From NCBI RefSeq assembly GCF_010093815.1, contig NW_022985560.1, positions 555,501 to 619,500 on the forward strand: a stretch of DNA of 64,000 bases. The letters are read 5' to 3'. The translations under genes were made by a program, and so were the position numbers. The notes beneath the pieces were generated by a model that was given only the letters and a program-made list of their open reading frames with translations, searched no databases and was not told the origin of the DNA. The DNA is from Pseudovirgaria hyperparasitica (Eukaryota > Ascomycota > Dothideomycetes > Acrospermales > Acrospermaceae). Positions 56,567 to 64,000 of this stretch are shown here, in pieces (the stretch's first letter is position 1; every line of letters starts with the position of its first letter).

Positions 56567-57229
56567 TCAGTTGAGGACATCCATCGGTCTCCATATATCA
56601 GGTAACTGTGTATTGAGTTGCCCCTGTGAATTCATGCTATGCTCTCTGTTCTTCAGTCTCAGCCATGCGGCCGAGCAAGCTTTTGGTGTCCAGGAGTCTG
56701 TGGCTCCAAATTCAGCCATCTTCTCACTTATGATCTCCCAGCGTTTAGTCTCCCAGTAGTCGTAAGCAGCCATTAAGGCTGCTTGATCCGCATCGTTGAA
56801 GTCCAGCAGCCTCCGCTGTCGTAATCGACGGTAGCGCATTTGCAAAGCCGGGACGCTGTAATCTTTGTTACACTGTGACCTGAAGATATCCGCTATCTTC
56901 TTCCATGACTGGTTTTGCTCGTCTTTCAATTCCAGGAGAAGCCGTTCTTCCTGCTCTTTGGTCGTCCCGCCTTCCTCTTCACTGCCGTGGCCAGAGAGTG
57001 AAGTTGCCGAGGCGCCTGAAGGGAAAGGATTGCTGCGTGAGCTGGAAAAAGTGCTCGCGTGATCGAATTCGGGATAGCTATTATGCCTTCGCGCGTGAGA
57101 AGGTGTAAAATGTGGTTGGGATGTCATGCTTTGCAGGTGCTCTTGATACGAAGAATCTTGATCACTGGTGGTCGGAGTTGGCGACTCCTGCCCTCGAATA
57201 TAGGGGTACTGGGCCATGTTACTGCTCAT
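56567..57229 (-). CDS. Myb/SANT-like DNA-binding protein
   Basis: The ATG at 57229 gives MSSNMAQYPYIRG and 220 residues; the frame is open a further 15 codons upstream without ATG. Residues about 85-150 form a Trp-spaced helical domain: TKEQEERLLLELKDEQNQSW, KKIADIFRSQC, YSVPALQMRYRRLRQRRL. A second, similar repeat follows: ALMAAYDYWETKRWEIISEK, SWTPKACSAAWLRLK. This is the fungal Myb-like pattern, presumably a nuclear transcription regulator. The N-terminal region is Ser/Pro/Gln-rich. A frame at 57526-57318 with an ATG (MDQIQWTQPPSDLPS) could be a first exon, but the only phase-compatible joins need a 42-nt intron (donor GTATAC) or a poor GTCTCC donor, so it is left out. Target genes unknown. 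Confidence 0.62.
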   Translation of the reverse strand: MSSNMAQYPYIRGQESPTPTTSDQDSSYQEHLQSMTSQPHFTPSHARRHNSYPEFDHASTFSSSRSNPFPSGASATSLSGHGSEEEGGTTKEQEERLLLELKDEQNQSWKKIADIFRSQCNKDYSVPALQMRYRRLRQRRLLDFNDADQAALMAAYDYWETKRWEIISEKMAEFGATDSWTPKACSAAWLRLKNREHSMNSQGQLNTQLPDIWRPMDVLN

Positions 57230-58939
57230 TGTGTTGAATATGTTCGACTGTGCAAATGTTGGATCTAAAGACACGCTGCTTGAACAAGCAAGTTGAGACT
57301 ATTTCATGTCAGTATACGTCTGAAGATGCGGAGACGTCAAGCTTACTGAAGCGGTGATATCTGCGGAGCTCAGAGGTACGGGATAATAGCATTCATTCCA
57401 AGGGCCTGGTTGTGTGTTTTGAGAGCTATTTGCTATATCACACGGCCATCTGCTGTCGTGACTCAAGGGTGAATCTACTATGGAAGGTAGGTCTGACGGA
57501 GGTTGTGTCCATTGGATTTGGTCCATCTTCCAGATTCGGCCGATATATTGCGAGGTATATGTGGTATTCTGTCTTACGATGTTGCGAGGATGGTCTGGAA
57601 CTGGTCAATACAAGCCTCAGTAGAGCAGCATCAGTTGTTCTATATATTCTTTGAAACGTCACAAAGCTAAGATCGTAGGTAGTGCGCTAGCAAGGACAAA
57701 CTACGAGAACTATCAGAACTATCTTGGCTGTCGACAAGTCATAAGCAAGAATACATAGTCGTTCTCCTAAAAGTACCATGACAGAGCATGCTAAAGGTGG
57801 CTTGTCACGCCAAAGAGGGTCCGCGTGTCCGTAAGGACCCCCATTCATCTAGGGACGTCGTTTTGCTCTAGTCGATCACCTAAAGTTGGCACTAATTAAA
57901 CTACGGCAAGTTCTCCATCTCGGGGTTATCCCATATAGCAGCCCTGGAGACTCCACCCTGGAATCTGTTTATGATGCTGTACCTGAGAGATGTGAAAAGC
58001 GCAGTAGTTTCGACCCTGCTGAAGGTCCAGGGATCGAGCACAGCTCGAGATCTCATCGATGCAGTGGTAGATAAAAAAAGGTGTCGTCACCCGAGCCCGA
58101 AACTTGGACGTGTGTATACATCTGTGCTTGCCCTCTGGTAGATTATCCTACACTTTCCTGATTCCATGTCTTGCGTATATAGGTCTTGTCGTCACTAACC
58201 CTGTACCGCTATTTCTGTATTCGCTCGTGCTATGCAAGTGCTGGCCGAGATCATAGATGGGAGAAGTCGGAGAAGGCGTTCCGATGATGTTGAGGCGATG
58301 CTACGGAGGGAGCTATGTCCGATTGTGTAATCCATCGTTGCTGAGTGATTGGGGGCGGGTTTAGTCCGAGCGTTTCACGCAAGTGTCTACTAGCTTAGCA
58401 CGCATTCATCACACTCCAATCAACGAGTATTAAATCACTGTGTACTTTGCTATTTTTGTCCGTGCAAAGCGTGAAGCAGCGACGCTTCTTAGCCTCGCGG
58501 ACGGTGCAAGGCGCAGAACTGCTGACTGTAATAGATGTGGAGGCCGCGTTATCGGAATGACACAGTGTGATAATTCTAGCCCTGAGATCATAATTACCTA
58601 TCTCAGCTCAGCGCTACTCGTAACTGTCTCGATTCGGAACTCTGCACGAGGACCTATCTGTGACTGATGGTCTTATCAAATCTGGCTACTTGGTGCTTGG
58701 AAAACGCTTCATGCTTAGTCGCTGAAAGCCTTTGCATGTCGATCACACTGCTGGAATAAACCGAGAAGTCTGGTACCTACAGCAACGTATGTACAGCAGA
58801 TGCTTTTCATTATTGAAAACAAGTTAGTGCATCTGCTGAGACTACTACTAATACTACTCACGATTACAGATCCTTTTCAAACCGTTCAGCGGAAGGATTA
58901 TACAGAACACGTACACAATAGAACTGCCATCCGACCTCC
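57230..58939. other. Intergenic region, possible upstream exon of the Myb-like gene
   Basis: Apart from the minus-strand frame at 57318-57526, which may be an upstream exon of the Myb-like gene, I see no gene in this stretch. Confidence 0.45.
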
Positions 58940-59519
58940 TTACCCTCTCAAGTCCCTCGCGTACCTCCTCATCGACCTATCTTCTGGCTCATCTGGCAAC
59001 ACAAATGTTACCGGAACATGATGGTTGTATATCGCCATCTGCACATAGTAGCCCGTCGCATGCTCCAGCACTCCAATCGCCCACTGTCCACCTCGATCGC
59101 CACCTCCGCTCCTGAGCACCGTCGCGTCTACTTGATATCCTACCAACATGCTTCAGCATCATGTCACGTACAGACGTACCACTACTCTCACAATTCTTCC
59201 TTTCTACCGGACATGGAAAGGAGAACTTACCATATTCTTCACCCTCAACTCTCTTCAGATGATGTACAATTTCCTCGCCACTCACAAAGTCTGGGCACGG
59301 GTCGCCGGCCTTGGATCCGCAGCGGATAACAACGACATCAATGTCGATTGTCTGGACTTTGTAGTACGCGTATGCGCAATAAGTTAAATTGAAGGGTTTA
59401 GTCATTGTGATGACATCACCAGGCTGAGGAGATTTGATGCCGCCGTCTCCCATCTCGCACGTTGTTGCCGCAACAAAGGACACGCATAGAGCGAGGATGA
59501 GCTTGAACAGGGCGAACAT
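58940..59519 (-). CDS. Small secreted protein, unknown function
   Basis: Exons 59519-59231 and 59139-58940 (162 residues), intron 91 nt, phase 1 (GTAAGT donor). Signal peptide MFALFKLILALCVSFVAAT, likely cut before TCEMGD. The mature protein starts with GDGGIKSPQPGDVITMTKPF, an immunoglobulin-like beta-sandwich opening seen in several secreted fungal proteins. It contains NLTYCAYAYYKVQTIDIDVV and, after the splice, YQVDATVLRSGGG, GQWAIGVLEHATGYYVQMAI and HHVPVTFVLPDEPE. It has one N-glycosylation site (NLT) and about four Cys in the mature part. The strong join of the two frames supports the model. Size, secretion and lack of known domain make it an effector-type candidate, but nothing proves that. 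Confidence 0.8.
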
Positions 59520-60890
59520 TTTGTGGAACCTGAAACAATACTATTCTCGATAAGGGGAGGGAGATGAGGCTGGCTGTCTCAAGGCTGAGAGCTCAAGCCA
59601 GAACGACGCAGCAGCCCTCATTTATATTGAGCTGCAGACCTACCAGCACCCATTCCCTTAGACTCGGAAAAAGCTCCTGCACAAGAAAAGCGGATACGAC
59701 AGTTTTCGTGCTGTTGCGGCGCCGGTGCTACAGCGTACAAGATAGCGCCTAACGCAACGACTGTTGCCCTGGGCATGTCATACTGTATAACCTTGCAACG
59801 AGGAATGTACCTGGACCATTTCCTAGAGCTGACATCGGTCTACGAATTGGATTGATAATAGCATTAGGATGTACACGGCGTTATGGCTTTCTACAGTGCT
59901 CCTAATTAGTCTTTGATGCAGCCGTTTGTCCTGGAATGCGCCGTTCTTTTCCGGTAGACTTATAAAGCACCAATTCAATTTCTATATCTCAAAACCCTCC
60001 AGTGTACCTAGGTATATCCCCACGACAGATTCGCGTATCTAATTTGGTCACACAGCGGCACAGACCACATGTCTCGCCACCATGAGCACGGAATAATGCA
60101 GACACACGACAGCTGTCGGACCACTACACATACGACACTCTACAGGGCTTGGCGAAAATGGATGCATATTCAGACGCTAGAAAATCCAGAGAGAGCCGCT
60201 AGAAAGGGTGGGATGGCTAAAATAGAATCGAGGTGAACAGGTATTGGGCTCGGAGGAGGAAACTGCAGTACCATGTGATACAGGCATTTGCTGCGCTTCC
60301 ATGGACGCAAATTCCTGTAATCTGTGTCAGTGAATACGTCAGAAATGTATGAACGGTATCGTCGCTTGGAACATAGGTGTAGGTGGTTGAACGTTTGCTC
60401 GAGGTTCATTCCACTGCTTAAGACTGAGTCAATAGCCTTGTGTTCACAGATTGCGTCAGCGTGTACAAATCCATTAATCTCTTACTTGATGGCGTGTATA
60501 TATTCATACAGAGCTGCGAGCTTTCACAAAATGTGTGGAACTTATGTCGATCCTCTCTTATGATGGAGTATGTCTGCGCGGCCGTAAATAGTCGGACAAT
60601 GCCACTTGTTCAGCATACTGTTGTTGTCGCATATACCAATGATACGTATGATTACTGCCTCTATCGCCACTGTGAATGGTTTGTCAAGTGCTATATAGGA
60701 AGTGAAATGTTCACGGAGAGTGGGTTTCTCCACAAACAATCTTCAATACCTTTCCAAACTTACGACTTCGAACATCATCAACTTCCCAGCCTCACAACTT
60801 CAAAATAACCACTACCAAGCCACCATCTCCAACCCCATACTACACGAAGCCGAAATTTCCAAATAAAACAGACAATCAACCGTTTCTACC
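59520..60890. other. Intergenic region, no gene recognised
   Basis: 1.37 kb; short open frames match nothing. 60780-60890 is a CA-rich leader-like stretch ahead of the small Cys-rich frame. Confidence 0.5.
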
Positions 60891-61040
60891 ATGATGGCTT
60901 GGAGAGCGTGGTCTTGCTGCCAGTGCAGGTCGATTACCCACTACGAGAACAAGACCTGCAGCAAATTGAGCTGCTGCCATGGACGGTGCAGTATCTGCGA
61001 GATTGGAGAGTCTTCAAATAATGTATTCACTAAGAAGTGA
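60891..61040 (+). CDS. 49-residue Cys-rich putative zinc-ribbon protein
   Basis: ATG at 60891 (or 60894), stop TGA at 61038-61040. The peptide contains WSCCQCRSITHYENKTC, then KLSCCHGRCSICEIG: nine Cys and two His in 49 residues. The spacing C-C-x-C ... C-x4-C-C-H-x2-R-C-x2-C matches a pattern I know from small uncharacterised fungal proteins that read W-x-C-C-x-C ... C-x-H-x-R-C-x-x-C, probably binding one or two zinc ions. There is no signal peptide, so it is likely intracellular. The preceding 110 bp is CA/pyrimidine-rich with AACCACTACC-type leader sequence, as in other genes here. Function unknown; it is short enough to be skipped by standard gene calling. Confidence 0.6.
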   Translation: MMAWRAWSCCQCRSITHYENKTCSKLSCCHGRCSICEIGESSNNVFTKK

Positions 61041-61216
61041 CGCCGGGATTAACGGTATCGGTATCAGTGGAGAATGGGTTAAAGGCTTCATAAATTATGA
61101 ATAACCAATAATATTGACAATTAGTTCGGATCAGCGCTTGGTCTTGATTGTGATGATCCAGTCGACATGACCTTCGTGAGTCTCATTTAATCCGTTTGAC
61201 TGTAAACGTGTCGCCA

Positions 61217-63562
61217 TCAAAAATGCATAAAATCCCAATTCGTGTCTTCAAGTGTCCAATTCAGGGATTCCGGAACAAAACCACCTCCGACATTGGCGAA
61301 TGTATCGATGGTGAAGTTTGGGCTTGTAAAAGGATCTTGCCATGTAGGTGAATACGTAGTGGTCAAAGCTGAATTGCTGGGTGATTGGGATGGGAAGGAA
61401 TACTGAGTTAAAGAACCTGACTCAGGAAGTGTACTATGAATAGCAGACGAACCATTTACAGCAGGCGCGGGCTGAAAGCCAGATTGGGTTGCTGGTGCTG
61501 CATGTAATTGCGATGGTATAGATAGCATCGATAGGTCTCCTGAGGCTTGTACTGCGCTTATATTTGAATCATTCGAGAGACATGAACCAGAGCTGTGGTT
61601 GATCGGTGATGCAGAACTAGGATTGAATCTCATCCTCAGGTGCATTTTGATGATATCAGCACTTCTCTGGAGTCCTGGAGCTAATAGAGCTTCAGATTCG
61701 AGCATCTGCAGCTTTGAGGCTAATCTTTCAGCGGCAGCGGCGGCGGAGGCTTCGTCTGGGGTCTTCAGATCGTGCACATCGATGGTCGCACCGGTGAATA
61801 TGCAGTATGAGATCAAATACGTTTGATTCTTAAGGCGAAAGCTTCGTTGGTACAACTTGATAAAGTGATGTACGATAGAGCTTTCTTCCACGCACACACG
61901 TTGTGCTCTTCTGACCAAGGTTGGATGCTTGTATCGAGGATGAGAAGATATCAGAAATGGCCGATATAGAAGTATCAGAAGGACATGAGTCAGGATATTC
62001 AGAGAAAATATGTGAGGTGGTGGACAGTGCGTGATGGTGGCAGGATCTTCTACCTTAATGACATCTGGTAGCGCTGCAAAGAACGATCGAAGTTTTGTCT
62101 CGAGAGTTTGCGTTTCGATTTCGATAGTCTTTGAGTTGATAGTAGCAGAATATACAACGTTGTACATCTGAGTGGTGATCTTCGAGAGTCTCAAGAAATG
62201 ACGGAAAGTCAAGGAGTTGTAGCTCTTAGTGGGCGGATATGTAGGATCTGCGTCTGGCAATCCGTCCGGCTTCCAAAGAGTGTCGTCGTCCGAGTCATCC
62301 CATAAACAATGATGCGTAAAAGGCATATCATTCAGCGTAGGTGGACGTCCCAAGCAAATACTCATTGTTTTGTCCCACACGTATGCAGATATGAGGACCC
62401 GCTTCCTCGCCTCGAGGTCATCAGGGCTTAGCTTGTCTGCGTCGCGCAGCTTCTGTGGACTGATGTGTAGGCCAATATCTTTAAGCATCCGAATAGCCAT
62501 GCCTGTGTAAAGCCAGCCCTCGCTATTCCGACCCAATGCGCACTGCCGACCTCCTAGAATCAGGAGTCCCTGTATCGTGGCAATCTTCGGTTTGCTCTGC
62601 TCCATCTCAACTTGAAGAAGAGCCTTCGCCTTCGCCAAGAATCGTTCACCATATTCAATAGAATTGAAACGAGCATCATTGGGGTCCATGTGCCTTCCAG
62701 CATGTGCATATATCACATTTAGGAGAAATGGCGAGAAATAAGGCCCACCCAAGGCAGAATCACGGACGAAACCTAAACTGTTCGTTAGTCCATATGGTTG
62801 TATATCATTATGGCCTTAGGACCCACATCGACGATAAACACAATTATGCAACGGATGCTGCCACGTCCAGTAGTGTTGTAGAAGTGCACTTGATAGTGCT
62901 GGATCCACGGAAGGATCGTTCCTTAAGTTTGCTAAGGTGAGTTTCTCCAATGAATGATGAAGATTTGCATTCGTACGAAGCCATTCGATATGTGCCGGTT
63001 TGTCGAAGAGCATTTGTTCGTTGTTGGAATATTCGACTCGCTCAGAATGTTCGTCTGGCATGTAGAAGCGCGAAGTAGTTCCAAAGTATTGTACCTGTAT
63101 ACCCTGTCAACTTTATTGTCCAAAGGTGCACGAACATCTTGTGCTCCATGCAACCAGACTCACTTGACCGTGTTCATCAACACTTAATTCATCGCAAGGC
63201 TGAAGGGTGCCACAGCCACCTAGCGGCACCAACTTGGGAGCCGCATTTGACGAAGTGCTTGCATCTGCGTCAGAAACTCCGCATGCCTCTAAAACACGGG
63301 CACGCTCGGTATCGTCCGAGATATCAAGCTTTCTGATTTGATCCTCTAGGAACGCGATTCGGTCCAGGGCTTGATGTAATTGGTTGCTGTCTGCCTCTGT
63401 AGGTTTGTATACGCAATGATCCCCGCGTTTCAAGCATCGTCTGCAAACAGGCCGTTCTCCATCGCATCGGATCTTCCGCTTGTTACATGCCGCACAGGCG
63501 AAGCCATAACGACGCGGCCCTTTGGATGCATTCGTTGCAGTAACACAGACTGCTCTATGCAT
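61217..63562 (-). CDS. Zn2Cys6 fungal-specific transcription factor
   Basis: Exons 63562-63164, 63094-62827 and 62772-61217 (740 residues); introns 69 and 54 nt. The upstream in-frame GTG at 63574 is not a start. The binuclear zinc cluster is C23, C26, C33, C40, C43, C50 (CAACNKRKIRC, VCRRCLKRGDHC), followed by a short coiled-coil linker (ALDRIAFLEDQIRKLD). The middle region (TTSRFYMPDEHSE; LLQHYWTWQHPLHNCVYRRC joined to FVRDSALGGPYFSPFLLNVI; LLILGGRQCALGRNSEGWLY; IRMLKDIGLHI; RKRVLISAYVWDKTMSICLG) is the fungal-specific TF domain of the NirA/AmdR-like type. The C-terminus is Ser/Gln/Pro-rich and could activate transcription. For splice 2 the acceptor TTTAG is chosen over CAG 4 nt upstream because it keeps the family spacing. 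No cluster partner is visible. Confidence 0.92.
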
Positions 63563-63740
63563 ATCGCTTCGCACCTAGATTGCAGAGACGCTGGACAGGC
63601 TGTAGATTGGGGTAATCTCCGTCTCTGTCACAGACAAGATCGAAGTTGACCTGAACACTGGTGCTTACAGACATCATAGGTCGGTAAGATGCCGAAGCGC
63701 TAAGTCATTTTTGGCAATATTTGAAAGCGAGTCCAGTACT

Positions 63741-64000
63741 AGCTATTCTGGCCCGAGCATGTGAAGACTCGCTGCAGGAGATACAAGTTGAAGCTTTCCA
63801 TCTCTGCTGATATGGCTAGATGCTGCTGTACAGAGAAAGGAGATGACATCTGAGGAGCGCATGGAAACTGGAGAGACAACAACATGCAGTTGATCTTGGA
63901 TCCCGAGTATACACGCGTTAAAGGCTTTCGCCAATGAGTATGATGACGGGTTGAGAACGTGGTGTGGTATTCTAACAATATTTCGCGTAGCACCTGGACG
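63741..64000 (-). CDS. Possible 3' exon of a gene running off the right edge
   Basis: A minus-strand frame is open from the window edge to a stop near 63743 (NPSSYSLAKAFNACILGIQD, MRSSDVISFLCTAAS), ending LHMLGPE. Another frame on the same strand is also open over this length, so the coding case is weak. I do not recognise the protein. It would lie directly upstream of the Zn2Cys6 gene on the same strand. Confidence 0.22.

Noticed and set aside
57276-57526. Upstream exon for the Myb-like gene
   Set aside because: The attractive donor (GTAAGC at 57346) is out of phase with the downstream frame. The only in-phase joins need a 42-nt intron or a weak donor, so it was not added to the model.
1-64000. 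Retroviral, LTR or other capsid-bearing element
   Set aside because: No long terminal repeats, reverse transcriptase, integrase or capsid motifs were recognised anywhere in the window.

Overview
This window reads as nuclear DNA of a filamentous ascomycete (Pezizomycotina; Dothideomycetes-like is only my inference). Genes carry short introns, mostly 44-110 nt, with GT..AG ends and CTAAC/CTGAC-type branch sites. They run on both strands without operons. Marker proteins include a Zn2Cys6 factor, a GH128-type glucanase, an extracellular intradiol dioxygenase, Ste12 with a C2H2 pair, and a Ser/Thr-rich secreted linker. One repeat array shows transition-rich decay like repeat-induced point mutation. 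Many first residues of long open frames are GTG/TTG/CTG, so starts were re-picked at ATG.

Layout. 1-10,000 is an accessory, partly decayed segment: a 2OG-Fe(II) oxygenase cut by the left edge, a divergently placed pterin-4a-carbinolamine dehydratase, two head-to-head broken APH-like kinase genes, a damaged small conserved protein, and an exonuclease-like gene that seems to lack its catalytic residues. 10,000-31,000 is dense housekeeping: HEM1, THO2, a Faf1/C1orf131-like ribosome factor, GPI19/PIG-P, an extracellular intradiol dioxygenase, and the divergent RIT1/RAI1 pair. Several of these serve RNA (mRNA export, rRNA processing, initiator tRNA marking, 5'-end quality control). 30,793-40,320 holds no protein gene I can support. 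It is full of tandem repeats and microsatellites and ends in a 1.26 kb ATG-free, pyrimidine-rich leader before STE12. 40,321-47,000 holds STE12, HIS6, an acidic unknown protein and GET4. 48,400-54,900 holds a secreted GH128-type enzyme, an amino-acid permease and an unknown acidic protein. 55,000-64,000 is sparser: a Myb/SANT-like protein, a small secreted protein, a 49-residue Cys-rich putative zinc-ribbon protein and a Zn2Cys6 transcription factor.

The observations I rate highest are: (i) the 84-nt zinc-finger exon of STE12, whose skipping would rebuild exactly one finger in frame; (ii) the ATG-free STE12 leader ending in (CTG)10; (iii) an RAI1 intron with no AG acceptor, next to an 8-nt micro-exon; (iv) Rit1 fused to an extra C-terminal domain; (v) the catalytically emptied exonuclease-like gene. 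No virus-derived element, CRISPR array or clean rRNA/tRNA gene was recognised.
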